Of a stretch of 64,000 nucleotides of DNA, positions 9,616 to 22,965 are shown piece after piece (positions within the stretch are counted from its first letter, which is position 1; every line of letters begins with the position of its first letter). The notes beneath the pieces are model-generated. The model made no database searches, had not been told where the DNA came from, and was given only the letters and a program-made list of their open reading frames with translations. The DNA comes from Rouxiella sp. WC2420 (GTDB taxonomy: Bacteria > Pseudomonadota > Gammaproteobacteria > Enterobacterales > Enterobacteriaceae): contig NZ_CP165628.1 of assembly GCF_041200025.1 (NCBI RefSeq), forward strand, positions 5,208,001 through 5,272,000, written 5' to 3'. Position numbers and translations under genes: made by a program.

Positions 9616-9624
9616 TGTGGATAA
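9616..9624 (-). promoter_or_regulatory. DnaA box upstream of polA
   Basis: An exact consensus DnaA box (TTATCCACA on the minus strand) lies about 116 bases before the polA start and adjoins the inverted repeat. Confidence 0.5.
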
Positions 9625-9956
9625 GTTTGTGAATAGTTTTACAGCCAGATCGTGAATTTGAGTTGCATATAGCAGAACAGATCGATATACGATGTTTAAT
9701 CATCAAGTTATAGGTGTGTTAACTGCAATCGAGCTGTCATGTTAATTTAATCATCGTTGTGGATATAATTAGAATGCTTACTCATTATTTAGGATTTTTA
9801 TCATGCGTTATCAAATTAACAGCAGTAAAAATTTAATCTAAATGAATTGTGGAAAAGTAAAATTACAAAGCTTAAAACGCAGCCAAACCAATTGCAGTAA
9901 TAGGTAATTGACAATGTTAATAGCCGGAACGTTTTATAGCTGTTTAGATCTGAGGC

Positions 9957-9986
9957 AAAAAAAAACGCCAGCATCACACTGACGTT
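9957..9986 (-). terminator. Rho-independent terminator of dsbA
   Basis: On the minus strand AACGTCAG / CTGGCGTT (one G-T wobble) is followed by nine T, 23 bases after the dsbA stop. Confidence 0.8.
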
Positions 9987-10008
9987 TCATTAACGACCTA
10001 CTCGAATC

Positions 10009-10650
10009 TTATTTCTGGGTAGTCAGGAAATTAACTACGTCTGAGAATTGTTTTACGTAAGCGTCCATTGAGCTGGTATCAAGTCCGTCATTTTTAACCT
10101 GATATTTGCCATTAACGAAAACAGATGGCACACCTTGCAGGCCAAAGTCAGCGGCGGCCTTCTCTTCTTGAACAACTAACGATTTAACCACGAAGCTATT
10201 CATTGCAGCATCGTAGTCTTGACCGCTAACGCCGGCTTTAATAAATACGTCACGAATATCAGCTTCAGTTTTTACTGTCTGAGATTTCTGAACAGCATCA
10301 AACATCAGTGGGCTAATTTTATCTTCAATACCCAGCGCCATGGCAACAGCCCACGCCTGAGTTAACTGCTTGCCTAATGGACCCAGGAATTCGACGTGAT
10401 ACTTCACATATTTTACACCCTGTGGCAGGTTTTTACGCACGTTATCGGAAACATGCCAGACGCGTTCAAACTCGTAGCAGTGTGGGCAGTAGAAAGAGAA
10501 AAACTCTACAACCTGCGGTTCATTTGCCAGCGGCTTGTCTAATGTCGTGTACTGGGTGCCGTCAGAGAATTGGGCAGCAGAAGCGCTGAACGCCAACACC
10601 ATGCCAAACACGGCTAACATTATCTTTCTGGCAGAAAAAAGGTTCTTCAT
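10009..10650 (-). CDS. dsbA: Thiol:disulfide interchange protein DsbA
   Basis: DsbA introduces disulfide bonds into periplasmic proteins and is reoxidised by DsbB. The 213-aa precursor has a signal peptide (ending FSASAAQF), then a thioredoxin fold with the catalytic CPHC in [12 protein letters not shown]. The cis-proline loop [12 protein letters not shown] is also present. The signal peptide is about five residues longer than in E. coli. It follows srkA by 47 bases on the same strand, the classic srkA-dsbA arrangement, which is Cpx-regulated in E. coli. Confidence 0.97.
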   Translation of the reverse strand: MKNLFSARKIMLAVFGMVLAFSASAAQFSDGTQYTTLDKPLANEPQVVEFFSFYCPHCYEFERVWHVSDNVRKNLPQGVKYVKYHVEFLGPLGKQLTQAWAVAMALGIEDKISPLMFDAVQKSQTVKTEADIRDVFIKAGVSGQDYDAAMNSFVVKSLVVQEEKAAADFGLQGVPSVFVNGKYQVKNDGLDTSSMDAYVKQFSDVVNFLTTQK

Positions 10651-10697
10651 AACTCATCCATCTCCGTTTAAATAATTATATAAAGCTTATTTATTTC

Positions 10698-11684
10698 TCA
10701 GTACATTGGCATCAACTGTAAAGGAGGTGCCCTCAGTTTATTAATTTGCTCTTTAAATGCCGCTGCCTGTCCCAGCCAAAAATCTTCATCCTTCATCCAG
10801 GGGAAGCTATTAGGGAAAGCGGGATCCTGCCAGCGGCGTGTTACCCAGGCCAAATAATAGACCATACGCATCGCGCGCAGAGGCTCAATAAGCGCCAGTT
10901 CGCGGCTGTCAAAATCCGCAAACTCGCCATAAGCCTCAAGTAAAATATCTAATTGAATGAGTTGCTCAGAACGATCGCCATGCAATAACATCCATAAATC
11001 CTGAACAGCAGGACCATTTCGCGCATCGTCTAAATCAACAAATATAGGACCATCGCGCCAAAGAATATTTCCTGGGTGACAATCACCGTGTAAACGACGC
11101 GGTTGCCAATCGTGGTGCCAATATTCTGTAATAGTGACGATTAAATCATCTAGAACAGATATAAATGTGCTGCGTTGTTTGGCAGGAATTAATTTACTAT
11201 TGGCCAGTACCGATCTTGGTTCAGTAAGATATTCTAATAGATCTATCGTAGGACGATGAGTAAACAAGTTTTCACTGCCGACCTGATGGATCCTGCCAAG
11301 AAAACGGCCAACCCATTCCATCTGATCCAGATTATCAATTTCGTACTGCCTGCCACCGATGCTTGGGAAAACGGTAAACATATATCCCTGATGGTGATGC
11401 AAGGTATTCCCCATAATAGAAACGGGAGCCACTGCGGGGATTTCAGCAGCAGAGAGATCGAAGGAGAAACGATGTTCTTCTTCTATTTGCTCGGCGCTCC
11501 AACGCTCAGGGCGATAAAACTTAACGACGTAACGCTGGCGATTTTCATCAAGGAACTGATACACCCGATTTTCGTAGCTATTGAGCGCAGTTAACCCTGA
11601 CTCAGCAATCAAGCCAACACTTTCCAGCGCATCAAGGATAAGGTCTGGAGACAGTGCCTGAAAATTAAAAGCAGAATTATTCAT
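10698..11684 (-). CDS. srkA: Stress response kinase A
   Basis: SrkA (YihE/RdoA) is a cytoplasmic eukaryotic-like Ser/Thr kinase that protects against Cpx and oxidative stress by countering MazEF-type death. The 328-aa protein has the aminoglycoside-phosphotransferase fold: SYENRVYQF and VVKFYRPERWS in the N-lobe, the catalytic loop RLHGDCHPGNILW, and the metal-binding FVDLDDARNGP. N- and C-termini (MNNSAFNFQ, PPLQLMPMY) match E. coli SrkA. It is the first gene of the srkA-dsbA unit. Confidence 0.97.
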   Translation of the reverse strand: MNNSAFNFQALSPDLILDALESVGLIAESGLTALNSYENRVYQFLDENRQRYVVKFYRPERWSAEQIEEEHRFSFDLSAAEIPAVAPVSIMGNTLHHHQGYMFTVFPSIGGRQYEIDNLDQMEWVGRFLGRIHQVGSENLFTHRPTIDLLEYLTEPRSVLANSKLIPAKQRSTFISVLDDLIVTITEYWHHDWQPRRLHGDCHPGNILWRDGPIFVDLDDARNGPAVQDLWMLLHGDRSEQLIQLDILLEAYGEFADFDSRELALIEPLRAMRMVYYLAWVTRRWQDPAFPNSFPWMKDEDFWLGQAAAFKEQINKLRAPPLQLMPMY

Positions 11685-11776
11685 AACTTCATTCAGATTG
11701 GCCAGAAAGCAAAACGATAGTCTGAAATAGTACCATCAATTTTTGGCCTGACGCATGAAGTTCACATAAGTTTACA

Positions 11777-12046
11777 TCAATCGTTAATAACGCCCCTGGC
11801 TCGCAAAAGCGCGGTTTTAAAATCCTCTTCATAGTCTTTTTTTAAACCGGGAATTTCATCCGTACTGGCACTGTCTCGCATTTTAAGCTGATAAATCAAG
11901 GCGTCATCACTTAGATTTTCGAGTTTATCCTTAAACCCACACTCCCCAGCCAGTTGGTTGAGAAACTGTAACAAGCTTAAATCAGGCTGCTGTTTCCAGG
12001 CTGGATGCAACAGTTCTATCAGCTCATTGACCCGATGATCTTCCAT
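11777..12046 (-). CDS. yihD: YihD family protein (DUF1040)
   Basis: This 89-aa protein matches E. coli YihD along its whole length ([46 protein letters not shown]). The family is small, cytoplasmic and of unknown function, and it is conserved next to srkA-dsbA in enterobacteria. It lies 92 bases upstream of srkA, so co-transcription is possible. Confidence 0.95.
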   Translation of the reverse strand: MEDHRVNELIELLHPAWKQQPDLSLLQFLNQLAGECGFKDKLENLSDDALIYQLKMRDSASTDEIPGLKKDYEEDFKTALLRARGVIND

Positions 12047-12226
12047 AGTAAAGTCTCGAAGTTATGAAGTATCCTTCAAGCTAACAGGGTTATTTGTTGC
12101 TGAACAGCAGTGGCTCAGGGAAATAAAACTGAGCATGATCTAGAACAACTTTCATCAGTCTTGCTTCCGCTTTATCCCTTAAACCTTCACACTATAATAA
12201 AGTCATGCAAATTAAGGTCAAATAAC

Positions 12227-12811
12227 ATGATTGCGGATGCAATAACAGGGGTCATCCTTGCGGGAGGGCGCTCTTCAAGAATGGGGCAGGATAAGGGATT
12301 GCTGAATTCTGATGGCTTGCCACTGTTTGTTCACATTGCCCGGCGGTTAGCCCCGCAGGTCAGTACTATCTTGGTGAACAGTAACCAGAATCAGCAACAA
12401 TACGCTGAGCATTATCCGGTGATCGGTGACCTTATTCCCGGCTTTGCCGGTCCGTTAGCGGGGATGCTTTCTGCGCTAGTCTCCAGTGAAACTGAATGGG
12501 TCGTATGTGTTCCCTGCGACGAGCCAAGTTTGCCTGATGATTTGGTCGCGCGGTTGTGGCAAGCCAGAGATCAGGCCCAAGCGGTCTACGCCTGCGATAC
12601 AGACCGCGCACATCCTGCAGTATGTTTGCTTAACAAAAGCCTAATACCCAGCCTTCGGGAATATCTTGAACAAGGTGAGAGAAAAGTGATGCTTTTCCTG
12701 ACCCAGTGCAGAGCTAGTAAGGCGATATTTGCTAATCCTGCAGACTTTGCCAATCTGAATACGCCCGAGGACCTTGCTCAGTGGCAAAGTGCTTTAGGGA
12801 AAACACCATGA
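12227..12811 (+). CDS. mobA: Molybdenum cofactor guanylyltransferase MobA
   Basis: MobA transfers GMP from GTP to molybdopterin to make the bis-MGD cofactor. The nucleotidyltransferase motif GVILAGGRSSRMGQDKGLL opens the 194-aa protein; GPLAGMLSAL and PCDEPSLP follow. The start at ATG 12227 is supported by AAGG nine bases upstream and by the family's short N-terminus. A longer frame from 12110 has no support. It overlaps mobB by ATGA. Confidence 0.95.
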   Translation: MIADAITGVILAGGRSSRMGQDKGLLNSDGLPLFVHIARRLAPQVSTILVNSNQNQQQYAEHYPVIGDLIPGFAGPLAGMLSALVSSETEWVVCVPCDEPSLPDDLVARLWQARDQAQAVYACDTDRAHPAVCLLNKSLIPSLREYLEQGERKVMLFLTQCRASKAIFANPADFANLNTPEDLAQWQSALGKTP

Positions 12812-13323
12812 CGACGCCAATATTGGGGATCGTAGCACACAGCGGCAGTGGGAAAACCACTCTGCTAAAGCAGTTGATTCCTTATCTGCGCGATCGCCAG
12901 ATTCGTGTAGGTTTGATTAAACACAGTCATCACTCTGTAGATATCGACACGCCTGGAAAAGACAGCTATGAGCTGAGAAAAGCCGGCGCCGATCAAACTA
13001 TGGTGGCAAGCAGTAATCGATGGGCGCTAATGACGGAAACACCAGAGGCTGAAGAGTTAGATTTGCACTATTTAGCCAGCAGATTCGATGATTCAACATT
13101 GGATCTAATTCTGGTTGAGGGCTTTAAGCGTGAGAAGATAGCTAAAATCGCGTTATTCAGAACAGCAAGCGGCAGAGAAATAGACGATATCTTAGACGAT
13201 TTTGTCATTGCTATCGCCACTGATACTTTTTTCAAATGGTCTTTGCCGCTGTTGGATCTTAATAATATTGCCGAAATAGGCGAGTTTATCGTTAACTGGT
13301 TGAGTGATCGGTCATCAAGCTAG
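12808..13323 (+). CDS. mobB: Molybdopterin-guanine dinucleotide biosynthesis adaptor MobB
   Basis: MobB is a GTP-binding partner of MobA that increases its efficiency but is not essential. The 171-aa product has a P-loop AHSGSGKTTLL near the N-terminus, LIKHSHH, GKDSYELRKAGA and ILVEGFKREKIAKI, all typical. ATG 12808 overlaps the mobA stop codon (ATGA), indicating translational coupling. Frames starting further upstream inside mobA are not supported. Confidence 0.95.
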   Translation: MTTPILGIVAHSGSGKTTLLKQLIPYLRDRQIRVGLIKHSHHSVDIDTPGKDSYELRKAGADQTMVASSNRWALMTETPEAEELDLHYLASRFDDSTLDLILVEGFKREKIAKIALFRTASGREIDDILDDFVIAIATDTFFKWSLPLLDLNNIAEIGEFIVNWLSDRSSS

Positions 13324-13499
13324 CTTCTAATCCTCTGTTCTCTAGGTGAAATAGCCTCCATAGCGACCCGCTTGCTTAGCGATAACGGCTGACGCGACTG
13401 TTTTCAGCGCTTTTTTCTACCTCATCTCGTGCTCGCAGCGCCTTTTATCACCCCGCGGGAAGCCGCTGACCGGAGTTTGTGCCCTCCGCAACAGCAAAA

Positions 13500-13534
13500 G
13501 GGCCCCTGTCGTCAGACAGGGGCCCTCTTTTTTT
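13500..13534 (+). terminator. Strong GC-rich hairpin terminator between mobB and rrn
   Basis: A perfect 11-bp stem GGGCCCCTGTC / GACAGGGGCCC with loop GTCA is followed by TCTTTTTTT on the plus strand. A shorter T-run on the minus side means it could also act as a second terminator for the convergent rRNA operon. Confidence 0.85.
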
Positions 13535-13591
13535 GCGTTCCTGACCGGCCCTTGACCCGCCCTCGCGCTTTTTTCTTAAATCATCGACAGC

Positions 13592-13618
13592 AAAAAACCC
13601 CAGCTTGCGCTGAGGTTT
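13592..13618 (-). terminator. rrn operon terminator
   Basis: On the minus strand, AAACCTCAGC / GCTGGGGTTT with loop GCAA is followed by a T-run, about 14 bases after the 5S gene. This is the typical rrn T1-type hairpin. Confidence 0.9.
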
Positions 13619-13631
13619 CGTACTTAATTTG

Positions 13632-13751
13632 ATGCCTGGCAGTTCCCTACTCTCGCATGGGGAGACCCCACACTACCATCGGCGCTACGGCGTTTCACTT
13701 CTGAGTTCGGCATGGGGTCAGGTGGGACCACCGCGCTACTGCCGCCAGGCA
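13632..13751 (-). rRNA. rrf: 5S ribosomal RNA
   Basis: The minus strand runs from TGCCTGGCGG to CTGCCAGGCAT, 120 nt, nearly identical to E. coli 5S, including the self-complementary ends. It is the last gene of the rrn operon. Confidence 0.98.
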
Positions 13752-13872
13752 AATTCTGTTTCATTCCAACCGCTTTCCCCATTATTCAGGGCAGCCATCA
13801 GAATCAATCTTTGAACAAGCTGATTTTCATTGAAACTTTCGTCTCGTCTCTCTAAAACACCTTCGGTGTTGT

Positions 13873-16780
<2,908 letters not shown>

Positions 16781-16934
16781 TCACAACCCGAAGGTGTCTT
16801 TTAAACTCATAAAGAGTGACGCCGTTCGTAGCCGTGATTATTTGAGAGACTCTAATACAGGTGCGCATAACTCAAAACTTCTACGGAGAGTTATGTTCAG
16901 CTGTATCATTTCAATTTTTCAGCTTGTTCCAGAT

Positions 16935-16946
16935 TGTTAAAGAGCA
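16935..16946 (-). promoter_or_regulatory. boxA antitermination site in the 16S-23S spacer
   Basis: TGCTCTTTAACA on the minus strand matches the rrn boxA consensus recognised by NusB-S10. It lies 155 bases before the 23S gene. Confidence 0.75.
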
Positions 16947-17037
16947 ATATCGTAAACACGACTCAATAAAGTCATCTTTACGATAGTTTCTGACCCGTGA
17001 AGGTGCAGAGTGATAATGTCTTTCACACATTATCGGA

Positions 17038-17113
17038 TGGCGTCCCCAAGGGGATTCGAACCCCTGTTACAGCCGTGAAAGGGCAGTGTCCTAGGCCTCT
17101 AGACGATGGGGAC
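17038..17113 (-). tRNA. gltT: tRNA-Glu (TTC) in the 16S-23S spacer
   Basis: The minus strand reads GTCCCCATCGTCTAGAGGC at its 5' end. The anticodon stem-loop carries CCCTTTCACGG (anticodon TTC), the T-arm GGTTCGAATCC follows, and CCA is encoded at the 3' end. It is 76 nt long and sits alone in the spacer, as in rrnB/C/G-type operons. The symbol is by analogy to E. coli spacer tRNA-Glu. Confidence 0.96.
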
Positions 17114-17252
17114 ACGAAAATGCCGTCTCGAATCACTGACTCGACACGTTTTCGTATCAGCGCAGGGTTTCCCCCACTGCATCAACAGGTGCTCTTGCTC
17201 GTTAATTTCATCAGACAATCTGTGTGGACACTGCACAATGCGTATCTTTAGG

Positions 17253-18795
<1,543 letters not shown>

Positions 18796-18970
18796 AAAGT
18801 TCGATTTGCTTAAACAAGTTAAGCGGTGCTCAAAGTTTACTTTCGTAATAATTCAAAAATGAATTACTGCTTGGTCACTCTAAGACTTGGCATTGCTGCC
18901 TTTGATATTCTGTTGCCACCGAAGTGGCTGATATCGTCTTGTGAGTGCCCACACAGATTGTCTGATAAAT

Positions 18971-18982
18971 TGTTAAAGAGCA
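18971..18982 (-). promoter_or_regulatory. boxA in the rrn leader
   Basis: TGCTCTTTAACA on the minus strand between the promoters and the 16S gene is identical to the consensus boxA and to the spacer copy at 16935-16946. It nucleates the ribosomal antitermination complex. Confidence 0.8.
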
Positions 18983-19021
18983 GTGAGTTACGCGCTTTCG
19001 CTTGCTAACTCGAGGTGGCGT

Positions 19022-19049
19022 ATTCTACGCTTTCCTCTTTTGATGTCAA
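19022..19049 (-). promoter_or_regulatory. rrn P2 promoter
   Basis: On the minus strand TTGACA, 16 bases, then TAGAAT. It is the promoter nearer to the 16S gene. Confidence 0.75.
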
Positions 19050-19140
19050 CCGTTTATTTTCGCGGTCATCATCATTTTCAATGCTTTCCGACTTGTTCAC
19101 ACCGCGTTGCTGCTGCGTTGTTCCCTGTCGATGGAGCGGC

Positions 19141-19168
19141 ATTATAGGGAGTTTCTGAGGAGCCGCAA
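19141..19168 (-). promoter_or_regulatory. rrn P1 promoter
   Basis: On the minus strand TTGCGG, a 16-base spacer, then a perfect TATAAT followed by a GC-rich discriminator (GCCGC), as expected for a ppGpp/DksA-sensitive rRNA promoter. An A/T-tract UP element lies just upstream (19170-19190). Confidence 0.8.
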
Positions 19169-19330
19169 GCGTTTATTTAAAAAAACTTTCTAACCGTTTC
19201 TTTTTTCTACAAATACGCTATGAACGCCCAATAAAACACCGTTTTTAGCCATAATTACCCCCTTTACTTCGCTTTTAGTGGAGTAAACTGGAATGAATAA
19301 CGAGAAATTAACTCGCATAGGATGCAACTC

Positions 19331-20020
19331 ATGTCGCTTAACGCCCAACAACAGGCTGCTCAACGCAACCTTTCCTATCAATTAGCAGAGAATATCGCCC
19401 AGCGCGTATTGTCTGGCGAGTATATAGAGGGAAGTATCTTGCCGGGCGAGATTGAATTAGGTGAGTTATTTGGCGTAAGTCGAACTGCGGTACGTGAAGC
19501 AGTTAAAACATTAACCGCAAAAGGCATGCTTTTACCTAGACCAAGAATTGGTACGCGAGTGATGCCGCAAAGTAACTGGAACTTCCTCGACCAGGAACTC
19601 CTGACCTGGTGGATGACCCGCGAGAATTTCGATCAGGTAATGTCGCACTTCGTTCTGTTACGCAAGGCGTTGGAACCGCAAGCCTGTTCATTGGCCGCCG
19701 TGCAGGCAACCCCGCAGCAGAAACAACAACTCTCTCTATATATGTCGGAAATGCGCGAGCTGCATGAAAACTTCGATCGTGAACGATGGATAAACGTTGA
19801 TGCCCAATTTCATCAGCTTATCTATGAGGCGGGGAAAAATCCGTTCCTCACCTCTTTCGCCAATTTGTTTAGCTCGGTCTATCAAAGTTACTTTCGAGCA
19901 ATCACCGACAATAAAGTGATTAAGCTCGAACATCACCAGCGCATCGTCGATGCTATTCTGGCGAGTGATGCCAATGAGGCATTAGAAGCCTGCGTAACCT
20001 TGCTGCGTGACCCCGCGTAA
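19331..20020 (+). CDS. yieP: FadR/GntR-family transcriptional regulator YieP
   Basis: This 229-aa protein has a GntR winged-helix domain (about 15-80: ILPGEIELGELFGVSRTAVREAVKTLTAKGMLLPRPRIGTRV) and an all-helical FadR C-terminal effector domain (FCD). It matches E. coli YieP throughout, including WNFLDQELLTWWM. ATG 19331 has AGGA eight bases upstream; an in-frame ATG at 19322 is less likely. In E. coli hsrA lies between rbsR and yieP. Here hsrA is gone and yieP runs convergent with rbsR. Confidence 0.95.
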   Translation: MSLNAQQQAAQRNLSYQLAENIAQRVLSGEYIEGSILPGEIELGELFGVSRTAVREAVKTLTAKGMLLPRPRIGTRVMPQSNWNFLDQELLTWWMTRENFDQVMSHFVLLRKALEPQACSLAAVQATPQQKQQLSLYMSEMRELHENFDRERWINVDAQFHQLIYEAGKNPFLTSFANLFSSVYQSYFRAITDNKVIKLEHHQRIVDAILASDANEALEACVTLLRDPA

Positions 20021-20025
20021 ATCTT

Positions 20026-20056
20026 TCTTCTATATATAAAGTGTATATATAGAAGA
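20026..20056. terminator. Hairpin between convergent yieP and rbsR
   Basis: A perfect 13-bp AT-rich inverted repeat (TCTTCTATATATA / TATATATAGAAGA, loop AAGTG) fills the 38-base gap between the two stop codons. It probably acts as a bidirectional terminator, although no long T-run follows on either side. Confidence 0.65.
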
Positions 20057-20058
20057 GA

Positions 20059-21063
20059 TTACCCTTTTTTGCCGACTGACCCACGAACCACCAGCTCCGG
20101 AGTTAATACCAGAACCTGCGCTTCGGCTTCGGGGTCTTTCAGGCGATGCAGCAACGTATCGATGGCCAGCTCGCCAAGCTCATCTTTCGGCTGGTGAATC
20201 GTCGTTAAAGGCGGCGTCATGTATTGCGCCAGCTGAATATCATCGTAGCCCATCACCGCAACATCTTGCGGCACACGCAAACCTTGCTGATAAACAGCCT
20301 GATAAACGCCAACAGCCATCGCATCGTTACCGGCAAATACCGCATCCGGCGGCTGAGGCAGCGCCAGCAGTTTCTGCATCGCCGCTAATCCGCCCGCAAA
20401 TTCGAAATCTCCCGTCACTTCAAAATCCGAACGAGAAACAAGACCCGCATCCCTTATGGCCTGACGATAACCGTCGAGCCGCTGTTGAGACGTCGTCTTA
20501 TCCAATGGACCGGTAATACAGGCAATATGTTGATATCCCTGAGCAATCAGATAGTCAGTGGCCATTTTGCCGCCGATAAACGCGTTCTCCTGAATAATGT
20601 CATTCACCCCGGCAAACGGCGCCCAGTCCATCATCACTACCGGTACCGTCGGATAGCGGCTCAGTGTTTCCTGCGAAGGGCAGTGATTTTCCGTAAACAT
20701 CATGATCAGCCCATCGACGCGCTTTTGCATCAGCGTTTCAATACAACGATTCATCCGCTCTTCGTCGCCGTCGGTGTTGCATAAAATCAAACTATAGCCG
20801 CGCTCATAACAGCTTCTTTCAACGCCTTGCACCACTTCCGAGTAAAAAGGGTTACTGCTGGAGGTAATTAACATGCCGATGGTGCGAGTCTGATTAAGCT
20901 TAAGGCTGCGAGCCAACGCGGAAGGTGCGTAATTAAGCTGACCAATGGCGGCGTTAACTTTTTCGCGGATAGCCTCACTCACGAAGCGATTATTGTTAAT
21001 CACATGGGAGACGGTCGAAGTGGAGACGCCCGCAAGACGGGCGACATCTTTCATGGTTGGCAA
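20059..21063 (-). CDS. rbsR: Ribose operon repressor RbsR
   Basis: RbsR is a LacI-family repressor that releases rbs operators when ribose is bound. The N-terminal helix-turn-helix and hinge read [20 protein letters not shown]...[15 protein letters not shown]; the periplasmic-binding-protein-like core follows ([60 protein letters not shown]). It is 334 aa long. It follows rbsK with no gap and ends the rbs operon. Matching operator palindromes lie at 25893-25908 and 25971-25986. Confidence 0.97.
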   Translation of the reverse strand: MPTMKDVARLAGVSTSTVSHVINNNRFVSEAIREKVNAAIGQLNYAPSALARSLKLNQTRTIGMLITSSSNPFYSEVVQGVERSCYERGYSLILCNTDGDEERMNRCIETLMQKRVDGLIMMFTENHCPSQETLSRYPTVPVVMMDWAPFAGVNDIIQENAFIGGKMATDYLIAQGYQHIACITGPLDKTTSQQRLDGYRQAIRDAGLVSRSDFEVTGDFEFAGGLAAMQKLLALPQPPDAVFAGNDAMAVGVYQAVYQQGLRVPQDVAVMGYDDIQLAQYMTPPLTTIHQPKDELGELAIDTLLHRLKDPEAEAQVLVLTPELVVRGSVGKKG

Positions 21064-21993
21064 CTAAGACTCCTGACGCGCAAGAAAATCGTCAATCTCA
21101 TTGCGCCACGGCACCGAAGGCTGAGCACCGGCTCGAGTCACGGCAATCGCCGCCGCTGCGTGAGCAAAACGCACCGCCTGGTCCATCGGCTTACCTTCGA
21201 GCAGCCCGGTAATTAGCGCGCCGTTAAAGGTATCGCCAGCGGCAATGGTATCCACGGCTTTAACCTTGAAACCGGGAACGCTGCGGCCTTCACCCTGCTG
21301 GCTCAGCCAGACGCCTTTGCTGCCTAACGTGATGATTACCGTCGCAATGCCTTTATCGTGCAACATTTTTGCCGCACGCGCGGCATCATCGGCGGTAGAA
21401 ACTTTCACGCCAGTCAGCTTTTCTGCTTCGGTTTCGTTTGGAGTGATCATATCCACCAACGAAAGCAGTTCATCGGGCAATTCACAGGCCGGAGCCGGAT
21501 TCAAAATAACCTGAGTATTATTCTCGTGGGCAATACGTGCCGCGGCGATCACCGACTCCAACGGTGATTCAAGCTGCATCAATAAAGCAGAGGCATCGAC
21601 GATATGCTGCTGATAACGTTGCAGGTACTCTGGAGTCAGAGACTTATTTGCTCCAGCATCAATGCCAATGACGTTTTCGCCCTCGGCATTAACGAAAATC
21701 AGTGCAACACCTGTGGTGGTATCTTTAATTGCTTCGATTGGGCGGGTATCGATATTGTCGCTGGCCAGCTGATTGCGAACCTGCTCGCCGATTTCGTCAC
21801 TTCCTACACAGGCAATAAATGAAATATCGGCACCGCTTCTTCCAGCTGCAACTGCCTGATTAGCCCCTTTACCGCCGAAGGCGACATTATACTGTGAGCC
21901 CATCACCGTTTCGCCAGGCTGCGGAAATTGCCTGACATTCAGCACGTGGTCAGCGTTAATGCTGCCCAGAACCACCAGCTTACCTTTATCCAT
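21064..21993 (-). CDS. rbsK: Ribokinase
   Basis: RbsK phosphorylates ribose to ribose-5-phosphate with ATP. PfkB-family motifs are present: VVLGSINADH, GGKGANQAVAAGRSG, and the ATP/anion-hole motif VDTIAAGDTFNGAL with the catalytic Asp. ATG 21993 (309 aa, the E. coli length) has AGGA nine bases upstream. An ATG at 22002 abuts that AGGA and is less likely. It lies between rbsB and rbsR. Confidence 0.96.
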   Translation of the reverse strand: MDKGKLVVLGSINADHVLNVRQFPQPGETVMGSQYNVAFGGKGANQAVAAGRSGADISFIACVGSDEIGEQVRNQLASDNIDTRPIEAIKDTTTGVALIFVNAEGENVIGIDAGANKSLTPEYLQRYQQHIVDASALLMQLESPLESVIAAARIAHENNTQVILNPAPACELPDELLSLVDMITPNETEAEKLTGVKVSTADDAARAAKMLHDKGIATVIITLGSKGVWLSQQGEGRSVPGFKVKAVDTIAAGDTFNGALITGLLEGKPMDQAVRFAHAAAAIAVTRAGAQPSVPWRNEIDDFLARQES

Positions 21994-22045
21994 TGCCTTC
22001 ATTCCTGCTTTTAATGCGCCACCGATGAAAGTGGCGCCGTATTCA

Positions 22046-22942
22046 TTAAGGTTGGGTAACCAGATTCAGCGCAACCGGGTTAATCGCCGGTACAGCCTGG
22101 CCTTTCAGCACTTTATCTGCGGTCTCAACGCCAATGATACCAATTTGATCGGGACGTTGAGCAACAGTAGCCCCCAGTTTTCCACCTTTTACGGCTTTAA
22201 GGCCATCTTCAGTGCCATCGAAGCCCACCACCAGCACGTCGGTTTTACCCTCAGTCTGCAAGGCTCGCAACGCACCCAGCGCCATTTCATCATTCTGGGC
22301 AAATACTGCCTGTACATCTGGATGCGCGGTGAGCAGGTTCTGCATCACGTTAAGACCTTTAGTACGGTCGAAATCTGCCGGTTGACTGGCCAGCACTTTA
22401 AAATGATGCGCGTCTACCGCTTCTTTAAAACCGGCACCGCGTTCACGGGCCACTGAGGTGCCCGCAATACCTTCAAGCTCGATAACTCTGGCATTATCAC
22501 CCAGTTTCTTGGCGATGTAGTCACCCGCCATTTTACCTCCGACTTTGTTGTCAGAAGCGACATGACTGATCACCTGACCTTTTGACGCCTGACGGTCCAG
22601 AGTAATCACCGGGATCTTGGCCTGATTAGCCATCGCCACCGCGTTGCCTACCGCGTCAGAGTCAGTTGGGTTAATCAGCAGTACTTTGGTGCCGCGCACA
22701 GTCAGATCCTGAACGTTAGCCAATTCCTTGGCCGGGTTGTTCTGCGAATCCAGCACCACCAGGTTGTAGCCCAGCTTATCGGCTTCCTGCTGTGCGCCTT
22801 CTTTCATGGAAACAAAAAACGGATTGTTTAGCGTCGATACCACCAGCGCAATGGTGTCTTTCGCCAGCACGTTGGCACTGAATGAGGCGGTCAACGCCGC
22901 AGCAGAAACCCATAATGCAACTTTCTTCATAGACATCGTCAT
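22046..22942 (-). CDS. rbsB: Ribose ABC transporter periplasmic binding protein
   Basis: RbsB captures ribose in the periplasm for RbsAC and in E. coli also serves the Trg chemoreceptor. A signal peptide ([25 protein letters not shown]) precedes the mature binding protein, with [38 protein letters not shown] and [20 protein letters not shown] 22942 has AGGA nine bases upstream. ATGs at 22951 and 22936 are alternatives that do not change the signal peptide's nature. Confidence 0.96.
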   Translation of the reverse strand: MTMSMKKVALWVSAAALTASFSANVLAKDTIALVVSTLNNPFFVSMKEGAQQEADKLGYNLVVLDSQNNPAKELANVQDLTVRGTKVLLINPTDSDAVGNAVAMANQAKIPVITLDRQASKGQVISHVASDNKVGGKMAGDYIAKKLGDNARVIELEGIAGTSVARERGAGFKEAVDAHHFKVLASQPADFDRTKGLNVMQNLLTAHPDVQAVFAQNDEMALGALRALQTEGKTDVLVVGFDGTEDGLKAVKGGKLGATVAQRPDQIGIIGVETADKVLKGQAVPAINPVALNLVTQP

Positions 22943-22965
22943 GTTAATCATTCCTGTAGGGGAGG

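Larger units (their letters stand above)
9501..9956. other. Gene-free region upstream of polA
   Basis: About 456 bases without a supportable gene; the one 60-codon minus-strand frame looks random. In E. coli the acyltransferase gene yihG sits at this place, and it is absent here. The polA-proximal part contains an 11-bp perfect inverted repeat (9585-9610) and a DnaA box (9616-9624). The rest is AT-rich. Confidence 0.6.

Noticed and set aside
9524..9706. 60-codon minus-strand frame upstream of polA as a yihG remnant
   Set aside because: Its translation shows no acyltransferase motif, and it overlaps the inverted repeat and DnaA box.
19190..19381. 63-codon minus-strand frame upstream of rrn P1
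   Set aside because: It runs through the rrn UP-element region and the yieP start, and has no ribosome site or family resemblance.
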